From: Phenylobacterium sp.
GTDB lineage: Bacteria > Pseudomonadota > Alphaproteobacteria > Caulobacterales > Caulobacteraceae
NCBI RefSeq assembly: GCF_030693625.1
Contig: NZ_JAUYAF010000061.1
Coordinates: forward strand, 1-64,000
Length of the DNA stretch: 64,000 nucleotides
Direction: 5' to 3'
Below, in pieces: positions 1 to 6,869 of the stretch (position 1 is its first letter; each line of letters starts with the position of its first letter). The notes under the pieces were generated by a model that ran no database searches, was not told the origin of the DNA, and worked only from the letters and a program-made list of their open reading frames with translations. The translations under genes and the position numbers were made by a program.

Positions 1-132
1 CTCGCCCTCATCCGAAAGCTCGCCCTCAACATCATCCGACAGCACCCCGCCAAGGGATCCATCAAGACCAAAATCAAGCGGGCCGGATGGGATGACGCCT
101 TCCTCTTCTCAATGCTCGGTCATATGCGATAG
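1..132 (+). mobile_element. ISAs1-family transposase, C-terminal fragment (gene enters from outside the window)
   Basis: Frame 1 is open from the first base to a TAG at 130-132 and encodes 43 residues. The segment resembles the conserved C-terminus of ISAs1-family (DDE) transposases: an 'xxLxxIRKLALNIIRQ' helix, a run of lysines, then 'AGWDD' and a hydrophobic end (FLFSMLGHMR). The catalytic part lies outside the window, so it cannot be said whether the element is whole. No terminal inverted repeat is identified in the bases after the stop; a chromosomal palindromic repeat begins about 14 bases later. The family call rests on a short C-terminal match. Confidence 0.72.
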
Positions 133-145
133 CCCTGCCTATTGA

Positions 146-223
146 GGGGAGAGGGTAGGGTGAGGGGACCGCCCCGAGACTCACCACCCGGACGAGCCGC
201 CCCCCTCACCCTACCCTCTCCCC
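146..223. repeat. Long palindromic repeat, copy 1 (22-bp inverted arms)
   Basis: Perfect 22-bp inverted arms lie at 146-167 and 202-223 (left arm begins GGGGAGAGGGTAGGG), separated by 34 bases. A second element at 3136-3213 has identical arms, identical 34-base spacing and a shared ACTCACCACC in the loop. After the right arm comes a smaller C-run/G-run hairpin (CCCCCCGAAGAACCGGGGGG). The element lies between the transposase end and the EamA start. An ORF can be read through it, but repeat DNA at the N-terminus argues that this extension is not coding. Confidence 0.85.
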
Positions 224-285
224 CCGAAGAACCGGGGGGAGAGGAGGATGGCCAAGCCACCGCCCCACCCCCTAAACTCACCCCC

Positions 286-1347
286 ATGTTCACCCACCGA
301 CCCGGCGTCCTGCTCGCCATCGCCTCGGCCGCCCTGTTCGGCGCCAGCACCCCCTTCGCCAAGCTGCTGCTGGGGGGCGGGGTCAGTCCCTGGCTGCTGG
401 CCGGCCTGCTCTATCTGGGCTCGGGCCTGGGGCTCACCCTGGTCCACCTGGCCCGCGGCGCCCTGGGGGTCCCGGCCGCCGAGGCGCCCCTGCGCCGCGC
501 CGACCTGCCGTGGCTGGGCCTGGTGGTGCTCAGCGGCGGGATCATCGGACCCCTGCTGCTGATGCTGGGCCTGGCGACGACGGCGGCCTCCACCTCGGCC
601 CTGCTGCTGAACCTCGAGGGCCTGGCCACCATGGCCATCGCCTGGATCGTCTTTCGGGAGAACGTCGACCGCCGCCTGCTGCTGGGCGCCGCCGCCATCC
701 TGGCCGGCGCCGTGGTGCTCTCCTGGCAGGGCGGCCCCACCGGCCTTGGCCTCGGCGCCCTGGCCATCGCCGGCGCCTGCCTGGCCTGGGGGATCGACAA
801 CAACCTGACCCGCAAGCTCAGCGCCGCCGATCCCGTCCAGATCGCCCTGATCAAGGGCCTCGTGGCCGGCGCGGTGAACCTCATCCTGGCCCTGGCGCTC
901 GGCGCCCAGATGCCGCCGCTGACGGCCACGCTCGCCGCCGGCCTCGTGGGCCTGCTGGGCTACGGCGTCAGCCTGGTGATGTTTGTGCTCGCCCTGCGCC
1001 ACCTGGGCGCGGCCCGCACCGGCGCCTACTTCTCCACCGCCCCCTTCATCGGGGCGGGCCTGGCCATCGCCATGTTCGGCGAGCCCATCACGATGCAGCT
1101 CCTGGCCGCCTCAGCCCTGATGATCGTCGGCGTCGTCCTGCACCTGATGGAGGCCCACGAGCACCCCCACACCCACGAGGCCCTCGACCACGAACACCGC
1201 CACGTCCACGACGCCCACCACCAGCACGACCACGCCCCGGGTGACCCGCCCGGCGAGCCCCACAGCCACCCCCACCGCCACACCCCACTGACCCACACCC
1301 ACCCCCACTACCCCGACCTGCACCACCGGCACGGGCACGGGGTGTAG
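286..1347 (+). CDS. EamA/DMT-family transporter with a histidine-rich C-terminal tail
   Basis: A 353-residue inner-membrane protein with two tandem EamA halves, about ten hydrophobic segments from residue 6 to 285. The DMT superfamily exports metabolites or small molecules; the substrate here is unknown. I chose the ATG at 286 (MFTHRPGVLLAIASAALFG), which puts the first membrane segment at the N-terminus. The longer in-frame ORF from 142 only reads through a palindromic repeat. After the last membrane segment there is a tail of about 65 residues very rich in His (HEHPHTH, HEHRHVHDAHHQHDH, HSHPHRH). Such tails bind Ni, Co or Zn in metal transporters such as HypB or NreB, so a metal link is plausible but inferred. 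Confidence 0.85.
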   Translation: MFTHRPGVLLAIASAALFGASTPFAKLLLGGGVSPWLLAGLLYLGSGLGLTLVHLARGALGVPAAEAPLRRADLPWLGLVVLSGGIIGPLLLMLGLATTAASTSALLLNLEGLATMAIAWIVFRENVDRRLLLGAAAILAGAVVLSWQGGPTGLGLGALAIAGACLAWGIDNNLTRKLSAADPVQIALIKGLVAGAVNLILALALGAQMPPLTATLAAGLVGLLGYGVSLVMFVLALRHLGAARTGAYFSTAPFIGAGLAIAMFGEPITMQLLAASALMIVGVVLHLMEAHEHPHTHEALDHEHRHVHDAHHQHDHAPGDPPGEPHSHPHRHTPLTHTHPHYPDLHHRHGHGV

Positions 1348-1375
1348 GGTTATCTGCGCGATTGCAGTCGGCCCG

Positions 1376-1409
1376 CCTCCTCTCCCCCCGAAAGACGGGG
1401 GCGAGGAGG
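1376..1409. repeat. Solo half of the long palindromic repeat
   Basis: The hairpin CCTCCTC-TCCCCCCGAAAGACGGGGG-CGAGGAGG matches the small terminal hairpin that follows the right arm in the elements at 146-223 and 3136-3213 (CTCCCCCCGAAAGACG). The 22-bp arms are missing, so this looks like a partial copy. It sits between the converging ends of the EamA gene and the terminase-like gene and could serve as a bidirectional terminator, though there is no U-tract. Confidence 0.6.
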
Positions 1410-2114
1410 TCAGACGTACGGCTCTTCCACGCTCGGCGGCGGAAGCTCCAGCCCAGCCGCCGCCAACCGCGCGCGCAGGTCGTCCACCTCCTTCTGCAGG
1501 CGGTGGGCATCGCCGAACTTGACGATCTCGACATTGATCACCGGCGCCTCCGGCTCCAGATCCCGCTCGACCCGCGCCCCATAGACCCGGGGCGCCAGCT
1601 TGGCCGCCTGCCATTTCAGGGTGTCGATCCGCAACTTGGCCACCGCCACCGACTTGGCCGTCGCCGCCTTGGCGATGGCGCGCGCCTCGTCGAACATCCG
1701 GTGCGCCTGGATCCGCCGCGCCTCCCCGTACTGCGTCGCGAAGTCGGGATAGTCCGCCAGCCAGCGATAGACCGTCGCCGAGGACGGCAGGTCGCGGTCG
1801 GCGCACACCGCCTCCAGCCCCTGCGACCCCGCCGCCAGCCGTTCGCACACCGCGTCGGCCAGGGCCGCGTCGAACACCACCGGCCGCACCCGGATCACCA
1901 GAGGCCGCGCCGCCTGCACCGCCAGGCCCGCGGCCCTTGCCGCGTCCACGCGCGCCTTCAGGTCCGGATACCGCCTCAGCCAGGCCCGCAGCGTGCTCTC
2001 GTGCGGCATCTCCGCCTCCCGGCACACCACGGCCAGCGGCTCGCCCGCCTCCAGCCGCAGGCACACCTCCTCCACCACCGGGGCGACCTCGCCCCAGACC
2101 CGCTTCCGGCTCAT
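1410..2114 (-). CDS. Terminase-small-subunit-like DNA-binding protein with duplicated HTH
   Basis: 234 residues. The C-terminal half resembles the terminase small subunit-like proteins common in alphaproteobacterial prophages and gene transfer elements: an HTH-like unit (residues 88-132, ending 'YRWLADYPDFATQYGEAR'), then 'KLRIDTLKWQAAKLAPRVYG' at 160-179, and a coiled C-terminus near 203-222. Residues 16-60 are a second, clearly related copy of the HTH unit (VCLRLEAGE... LRAWLRRYPDLKARVDAAR), so the DNA-binding part is duplicated. No large terminase, portal or capsid gene lies nearby, so the role may be regulatory or a domesticated phage function. ATG start at 2114. An apparent LexA box and promoter lie about 72-114 bases upstream. 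Confidence 0.75.
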   Translation of the reverse strand: MSRKRVWGEVAPVVEEVCLRLEAGEPLAVVCREAEMPHESTLRAWLRRYPDLKARVDAARAAGLAVQAARPLVIRVRPVVFDAALADAVCERLAAGSQGLEAVCADRDLPSSATVYRWLADYPDFATQYGEARRIQAHRMFDEARAIAKAATAKSVAVAKLRIDTLKWQAAKLAPRVYGARVERDLEPEAPVINVEIVKFGDAHRLQKEVDDLRARLAAAGLELPPPSVEEPYV

Positions 2115-2185
2115 GGGAATATCCTGAATTCTAAGGGATCACCGGCCGAAGGGACGCGCCGCGCGCGGTCCTGACCAATGGCGGA

Positions 2186-2228
2186 ATTCTATCAAACCTG
2201 CGCGAAACCACAAGAACATTTAGAGAAC
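2186..2228 (-). promoter_or_regulatory. SOS-type promoter: LexA box next to -35/-10
   Basis: On the minus strand the sequence reads GTTC-TCTAAAT-GTTC (2228-2214), a perfect match to the alphaproteobacterial LexA consensus GTTC-N7-GTTC. It directly abuts a -35-like TTGTGG (2213-2208), followed by a 16-base spacer and a good -10, TAGAAT (2191-2186). The start codon of the terminase-like gene is 71 bases further on. The arrangement predicts LexA repression and DNA-damage induction. I saw no other perfect box of this type in the intergenic regions I read. Confidence 0.65.
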
Positions 2229-2267
2229 ATTTACTGAGGGCGGCACTGCCCCCAGTCAGCCGCGACC

Positions 2268-3089
2268 TCAGCGCGTCGCCAGAAACGCGTACCGGTTGAC
2301 GCTGAAGAAGAAGGCGTCGGCCGCGATCAGGGCTTCCTGCTCGGCCCACCAGGCCTGCAGCTCGGCGTCGTCCAGGCCGAACCGCGCCCCGTTGGCCCGC
2401 ACGAAGTTGCGGATGGTGCGGACCATGCCGCCCGCATAGCTGACCGGCTGCCAGCGCGGCGAGAACATCGGCACGATCTCCGTCCGGCGCACGGAAAAGC
2501 CGGCCTCGCGCAGCAGCGGACCCAGCTTCGCGGGCAGGTGCGGGTCGGCCAGGTGCGCGTCCCAACAGGCCAGCACCCGGTCCATGCGGGCCGGATCGGA
2601 GGAATGCCAGACCAGGCTCCGCCAGTCGGTGTCGAGGATCAGCGCGCGTCCCCCGGGCCGCAGCACCCGGTGCAGCTCGGCCAGGGCGCGGGGCATGTCG
2701 GCGACATATTCATAGACCTGGGTCGACACCGCCCCGTCGAAGGCGCCATCGGGCAGGTCCAGGTTCGCCGCGTCACCGACCCTGACCTCGGCCTGGGACA
2801 GCCCCGCCAGCCTGGCCGTGGCCGCCGCCACCATGGCCGGCGCCAGGTCCAGCCCCACCATCCGCCCCGACTCCCCCACCAGCCGCGCCAGATCCAGGGC
2901 CAGCAGCCCCGGCCCGACCCCCACATCCAGCAGGTGTTCGCCAGCCGCCGGGGCCAGCAGATCAATCACCCGCCCCCGCTGCGCCACCACGTCGGGCGTC
3001 ATGTAGATCGCCTCCAGGGCCCTGGCCGAGTCGGCGTCGAAGGTCAGCTGGCTCAAGAGAGGTCTCCGTGTGTCGGGGTTGGCGGCCAA
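2268..3089 (-). CDS. Class I SAM-dependent methyltransferase
   Basis: A 273-residue protein with a Methyltransf_11-type Rossmann core. Motif I is 'LLDVGVGPGLLALDLA' near residue 53, an acidic residue follows at 'VGLDLAP', and motif post-I is 'VGDAANLDLPDGAFDGA'. 'RVLRPGGRALILDTDW' near 143 matches the UbiE/arsenite-methyltransferase type. The substrate cannot be told from sequence; there is no Cys triad of the ArsM type. The first available start is TTG at 3089, with a second TTG 33 bases downstream; no early ATG exists, so the start is uncertain. It is monocistronic, reading toward the terminase-like gene's promoter. Confidence 0.82.
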   Translation of the reverse strand: MAANPDTRRPLLSQLTFDADSARALEAIYMTPDVVAQRGRVIDLLAPAAGEHLLDVGVGPGLLALDLARLVGESGRMVGLDLAPAMVAAATARLAGLSQAEVRVGDAANLDLPDGAFDGAVSTQVYEYVADMPRALAELHRVLRPGGRALILDTDWRSLVWHSSDPARMDRVLACWDAHLADPHLPAKLGPLLREAGFSVRRTEIVPMFSPRWQPVSYAGGMVRTIRNFVRANGARFGLDDAELQAWWAEQEALIAADAFFFSVNRYAFLATR

Positions 3090-3135
3090 GACGCGGCCGG
3101 AGCATACGAGGTTATCTCCTCCTCTCCCCTTTAAA

Positions 3136-3213
3136 GGGGAGAGGGTAGGGTGAGGGGACCCATCGGCTACTCACCACCATGCCGAAAAGCCCCCCTCACC
3201 CTACCCTCTCCCC
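3136..3213. repeat. Long palindromic repeat, copy 2
   Basis: Arms at 3136-3157 and 3192-3213 are identical to the copy at 146-223, with the same spacing and loop motif. A short CTCCCCTTTAAAGGGGAG palindrome abuts the left arm (3123-3140) and the small terminal hairpin follows the right arm. It lies in the gap between the methyltransferase and the secreted Met/His-rich protein. Confidence 0.85.
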
Positions 3214-3296
3214 CCGAAAGACGTGGGGAGAGGAGAAGCGCGTACGGCCGCCCAGCGCTTCACCCCACCGGCTCCAAGTCGTTGGAATTACGCGAT

Positions 3297-3357
3297 GTCA
3301 CCGTAATCCGTCACCGTAATCCCGAATTCCCTGTCACCGTAATCCCCACCGTAATCC
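3297..3357. repeat. Four short direct repeats, core CACCGTAATCC
   Basis: Copies at 3297-3309, 3310-3322 and 3333-3345 share GTCACCGTAATCC exactly; a fourth at 3347-3357 keeps CACCGTAATCC. A partial inverted match (GGAATTACG) lies at 3284-3292. The array ends about 150 bases before the start of the small secreted protein at 3510. It could be a multi-site binding region for a regulator, or a degenerate tandem repeat. The units are too short and unevenly spaced for CRISPR. Confidence 0.6.
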
Positions 3358-3509
3358 CGCACGTTGTCGGGACGGCTTTGACCACGATCAAGGCGACCAT
3401 CGCAAAACCACCCAAGGTGGTTGGCGTCAACCAGGGTTCGGCTCTCCCGCCGGGCTGACGGCGGGCGCCTGACCTTCTTCTCGAAACGGCCTCGGCCACG
3501 GAGCTTTCC

Positions 3510-3821
3510 ATGAAAACGATCCTCGTCGCCATCACGGCCCTCGCCCTGGCCGCCGCCCCGGCCCTGGCGCAGCAGGACCACGGCGCGCATCACCCGGACG
3601 CCCCCGCCTCGAGCGACAAGATGGACATGTCCAAGATGACGCCCGAGGAGATGCACAAGCACTGCACGGCGATGATGGGCGGGAAGATGCAGGGCACACC
3701 CAAGCACGACCACTCGGCCGAGAAGCTGGGCCATGGCCCCACGTTCAACCCCCCGAGCGAGGCGGAAATGAAGGCCATGCATGAGAAGTGCGCGGCGGAC
3801 ATGGCCAAGCCGAAACCCTAG
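3510..3821 (+). CDS. Small secreted Met/His-rich protein, possible periplasmic metal binder
   Basis: 103 residues. The N-terminus is a clean Sec signal peptide (MKTILVAITALALAAAPALA) with cleavage expected after ALA-21. The mature part of about 82 residues is rich in His and Met: DHGAHH, KMDMSKMTPEEMHKHC, MMGGKM, KHDHSAEKLGHG, MKAMHEKC. Two Cys remain in the mature chain. Such composition is typical of periplasmic copper-binding proteins, but no defined family is recognised and the function is inferred. No copper ATPase, oxidase or CopB gene is adjacent. It is monocistronic, with the short repeats at 3297-3357 upstream. Confidence 0.8.
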   Translation: MKTILVAITALALAAAPALAQQDHGAHHPDAPASSDKMDMSKMTPEEMHKHCTAMMGGKMQGTPKHDHSAEKLGHGPTFNPPSEAEMKAMHEKCAADMAKPKP

Positions 3822-3907
3822 CCGGCCGGGAGCTCTGAGCTCCGACAACCATACGGCGCCCTGCAGACCATCGCAGTGGCGCCGCCGGGCTGGCCGTGGC
3901 CCCGCCC

Positions 3908-4561
3908 CTACCCCTCCGCCAACAACCCCTCGACAAACCCCGGCAGCCAGATGTTCCGCCCCGGCTTCAGCCGCTCGGCCCGGTAGATGTGGATCAGGTC
4001 CGCATAGGCCCGGTCGAAGTTCTTGTTCACGATCACGTAGTCATAGGCGCCCCAGTGGGCGATCTCGTCCTTGCCCAGTTCCAGGCGCTGGTGGATCACC
4101 GTCTCTGAGTCCTGCTGCCGCGCGTGCAGGCGGCGCGACAGGTCCTCCCAGGAGGGCGGCAGGATGAACACCCGCACGCTGTCGTCCGGCGCGGCCTCGG
4201 CGATCTGCTTGGCGCCCTGCCAGTCGATGTCGAACAGCACGTCCTTGCCCTCGTCCAGGGCGGCCATCACCGCCCCCTTGGGGGTGCCGTAGAGGTTGCC
4301 GTTCACCTCGGCCCACTCCAGGAAGTGGCCCTCGGAGATCAGGGTCTCGAACCGCGCGCGGTCGATGAAGAAGTACTCCCGCCCCTCCTCCTCGCCCGGC
4401 CGCGCATCGCGGGTGGTGGCCGAGATCGACAGGGTCATGTCGCCGTGGTCGGCCACCAGGCGGCGTGACAGCGAGGTCTTGCCCGCCCCGGCCGGGCTCG
4501 ACACCAGCAGCAGCAGGCCGCGGCGGGTGGTTTCCCAGGGTTTGGCGTGGTCGTCGGTCAT
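3908..4561 (-). CDS. gmk: Guanylate kinase
   Basis: 217 residues, cytosolic; phosphorylates GMP to GDP with ATP. P-loop SSPAGAGKTS at residues 21-30, followed by the GMP-binding region 'SISATTRDARPGEEEGREYFF' around 45-65 and 'FLEWAEVNGNLYGTPK' near 80-95. 'VLFDIDWQGAKQI' is the family's second acidic motif. Length and order match bacterial Gmk. It is last in the minus-strand cluster fabD-fabG-acpP-fabF-mltG-yicC-gmk, with 6 bases between it and yicC. The only small difference is Ala in place of the usual Ser in the P-loop (SPSGAGK). Confidence 0.97.
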   Translation of the reverse strand: MTDDHAKPWETTRRGLLLLVSSPAGAGKTSLSRRLVADHGDMTLSISATTRDARPGEEEGREYFFIDRARFETLISEGHFLEWAEVNGNLYGTPKGAVMAALDEGKDVLFDIDWQGAKQIAEAAPDDSVRVFILPPSWEDLSRRLHARQQDSETVIHQRLELGKDEIAHWGAYDYVIVNKNFDRAYADLIHIYRAERLKPGRNIWLPGFVEGLLAEG

Positions 4562-4567
4562 CGCGGG

Positions 4568-5452
4568 CTATTCCACATTCTGCACCTGTTCGCGGAACTG
4601 CTCGATGGTCGCCTTCAGCTCCAGGCCCACGGTGGTCAGACCCGGCAGGGCCGACTTGGAGCACAGGGTGTTGGCCTCGCGCATGAATTCCTGGGTCAGG
4701 AAGTCCAGCCGCCGTCCGGCCGGGCCCTCGCCGGCCATCAGCGACCGCGCGGCGTCCACATGCCCCGCCAGCCGGTCCAGCTCCTCACGCACATCGGCCT
4801 TCACCGCCAGGGCGGCGGCCTCCACCACGATCCGCTCGGCGATGCCCGGCGTGTCGGGCGCCAGCTCGTTCATCCGCCGCTCGAAGCGCTCCTTGATGGC
4901 GGCCGACTGCCCGGCGGCCTCGGTCTCCGCCTGGGTCACCAGGACCGCGACCCGGTCGATCTGGCCGGCAAGCACGATGGCCAGGGCCGCGCCCTCCTCC
5001 CGCCGGTTGGCCAGCAGGGCGTCGAGCGCGCCGTTGAGGCTGGCCGCCATGGCCGCCTCCACCGCCGCCAGGGTCTCGGGATCGTCGGCGGTCTCCCCGG
5101 CCTCGATCACGCCGCGCAGGGCCAGCAGGCCGTCCAGGCTCGGCGTCGTCGCCCGCCCATCGGCCACCAGCTGCGCGCCCACCGCCAGGTAGCGTTCCAC
5201 CTGGTCCAGATTGATGGTGACCTTGCCGCCGGGGTCGGTCCGCTTGCCGGTGATCCCGATGGTGACATTGCCCCGCTGGAAACGCGCCTGCGCCGCCTCA
5301 CGGGCCGTCCGGTCCAGGGCGTCGAACCCCGGAATGCCGCGATAGCGGATCTCCAGGTTGCGCCCGTTCACCGAACGCGCCTCCACCGACCAGCTCCAGT
5401 CGCCGCATGCCGCCTCCGCGCGGCCAAATCCCGTCATGCCGGACAGGGGCAT
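4568..5452 (-). CDS. yicC: YicC-family endoribonuclease
   Basis: 294 residues. The N-terminal YicC_N signature 'LSGMTGFGRAEA' starts at residue 3 and 'WSVEARSVNGRNLEIRYR' follows. The C-terminal DUF1732 signature 'GRRLDFLTQEFMREANTLCSK' is near 245-265 and the protein ends in a coiled 'LKATIEQFREQVQNVE'. E. coli YicC is an endoribonuclease implicated in small-RNA turnover. The gene lies directly upstream of gmk (6-base gap), as in many proteobacteria, and a 304-base repeat-bearing gap separates it from mltG. Confidence 0.95.
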   Translation of the reverse strand: MPLSGMTGFGRAEAACGDWSWSVEARSVNGRNLEIRYRGIPGFDALDRTAREAAQARFQRGNVTIGITGKRTDPGGKVTINLDQVERYLAVGAQLVADGRATTPSLDGLLALRGVIEAGETADDPETLAAVEAAMAASLNGALDALLANRREEGAALAIVLAGQIDRVAVLVTQAETEAAGQSAAIKERFERRMNELAPDTPGIAERIVVEAAALAVKADVREELDRLAGHVDAARSLMAGEGPAGRRLDFLTQEFMREANTLCSKSALPGLTTVGLELKATIEQFREQVQNVE

Positions 5453-5473
5453 CAGGAAACTCCGACCCAGTAT

Positions 5474-5739
5474 CCTTCTCCCCTTGCGGGAGAAGGTGGC
5501 CGGTCGGAGACCGGTCGGATGAGGGGTCGCGCTGATCTGTCAGACCAAACACCCCCGTCATCCCGGCCAAGGCCCGTCAGGGCCGCAGAGCCGGGACCCA
5601 GGGGCAACCACACTGCGCCAGCCCCGGGGTCCCGGCTCGCCGCTTCGCTGCGGCCGGGATGACGACACCTGGACAGGTCCGCACGACCCCTCATCCGACC
5701 CTGCTCCGCAGGGCCACCTTCTCCCGCAAGGGGAGAAGG
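5474..5739. repeat. Nested composite palindromic element filling the yicC-mltG gap
   Basis: The 304-base gap 5453-5756 is almost wholly repeat DNA. The outer arms are 5474-5529 (CCTTCTCCCCTTGCGGGAG... GATGAGGGGTCG) and its reverse complement, with some divergence, at 5684-5739. Inside lies a second imperfect palindrome, from CGTCATCCCGGCC near 5557 to GGCCGGGATGACG near 5664, with GAGCCGGGACCC and GGGTCCCGGCTC as inner arms. The pattern suggests one repeat inserted into another. No gene is seen in it. On the minus strand it must be crossed by transcription from mltG to yicC, where it would fold into long hairpins. Confidence 0.8.
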
Positions 5740-5756
5740 AACCCGAGTCGTCTGGC

Positions 5757-6869
5757 TCAAGGTTCCACCGTCACCGCCGGCGCGTCGACGGGCGCGCCGC
5801 CGGCCAGGCCGGGCTCGGGCGCCGCCACCGCCGGCGCCGACCCGCGGGTGCGCTCGATGGCGCGCCACTTGGCGACATTGGCGTTGTGCTCGGCCAGCGT
5901 CGAGGCGAAGACGTGCCCCCCCGTGCCGTCGGCCACGAAATAGAGCTCCGTGGTCTTGGGCGGGTCCAGCACCGCGGCGATGGCCGCCCGGCCCGGATTG
6001 GCGATCGGCGTCGGCGGCAGGCCGTTGATGGCGTAGGTGTTGTAGGGCGTCTCCGCCGCCAGCTCCGAGGCGCGGATGCCGCGCCCCAGCGGCCGGCCCT
6101 GGGTGATGCCGTAGATGATGGTCGGGTCGCTCTGCAGGCGCATGCCCTGGCGCAGGCGGTTGATGAACACCGCCGCCACCCGGGGCCGCTCACTGGCCTG
6201 GCCCGTCTCTTTCTCCACGATGGAGGCCAGCGTGATGGCCTCCTCCGGGGTGCTGAAGGGCAGGCCCGGCTGGCGCTTGGACCACAGGCTGGCCACGAGC
6301 TGGTCGCGGGCGTCCATCATCCGGCGCAGCACGGCCGAACGGTCCTCGCCGCGCTCGTACTGATAGGTCTCGGGCAGGATCGAGCCCTCGGGCGGGGCGG
6401 CGGCCACCCCGGTCAGATCGCTCTTGGCGGCCAGGGCCTCCACCACCATCTCGCTGGTGCGGCCCTCGGGAATGGTGATCTGGTGGCGGACGATCTTGCC
6501 GTCGCGGATGTCGGCCAGGATGCTGGCCATCGAGGCGCGACTGGCGATCTCGTACTCGCCGGCCTTCAGCCTGCGCGCCGCGCCCGTCACCTGGGCGGCG
6601 GCCACGAAGATCGGGGCCGAGCGGATCACCCCCTCATGCGACAGGGTCGAGGCGATCTCGGGCAGGCTCGAGCCGTGCCGCAGCATGACCGTGGTCATGT
6701 CGCCGCTCTTGGCTGTGGGGCCGGGGCCCTGGAACGACCAGGCCACCCACACCGCCACCAGCATGCCGGCCACCGCCAGCGTCGCCGCCGCGCTCAGCAG
6801 CATGATCATCAGCCTGCGCATGGGGGAGAGGCCGCCGGCCTTCTTGGGCGCTCGGGGCCTCTTGCTCAC
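5757..6869 (-). CDS. mltG: Endolytic murein transglycosylase MltG (YceG-like)
   Basis: 370 residues, inner membrane with the catalytic part in the periplasm. One membrane segment at about 19-45, a LysM-like start 'MTTVMLRHGSSLPEIASTL' near 58-76, then the YceG domain. The catalytic Glu is in 'LASIVEKET' (E219), and 'FINRLRQGMRLQSDPTIIYG' and 'TPYNTYAINGLPPTPIANPG' are the family's other hallmarks. It cleaves nascent glycan strands and helps set their length. The C-terminus has an Ala/Pro-rich tail of about 30 residues. The start overlaps the fabF stop by 4 bases, so the two are translationally coupled. Confidence 0.96.
   Translation of the reverse strand: MSKRPRAPKKAGGLSPMRRLMIMLLSAAATLAVAGMLVAVWVAWSFQGPGPTAKSGDMTTVMLRHGSSLPEIASTLSHEGVIRSAPIFVAAAQVTGAARRLKAGEYEIASRASMASILADIRDGKIVRHQITIPEGRTSEMVVEALAAKSDLTGVAAAPPEGSILPETYQYERGEDRSAVLRRMMDARDQLVASLWSKRQPGLPFSTPEEAITLASIVEKETGQASERPRVAAVFINRLRQGMRLQSDPTIIYGITQGRPLGRGIRASELAAETPYNTYAINGLPPTPIANPGRAAIAAVLDPPKTTELYFVADGTGGHVFASTLAEHNANVAKWRAIERTRGSAPAVAAPEPGLAGGAPVDAPAVTVEP

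Noticed and set aside
142..285. N-terminal extension of the EamA gene
   Set aside because: It translates a palindromic repeat and has no transporter-like sequence; the ATG at 286 fits the family.
2131..2565. 144-codon frame overlapping the methyltransferase
   Set aside because: Same strand, alternative frame over a secure gene, with no recognisable fold.
3297..3357. CRISPR-like array
   Set aside because: Repeats are 11-13 bases with gaps of 0 to 10 bases, far from CRISPR repeat and spacer sizes, and no cas genes are present.
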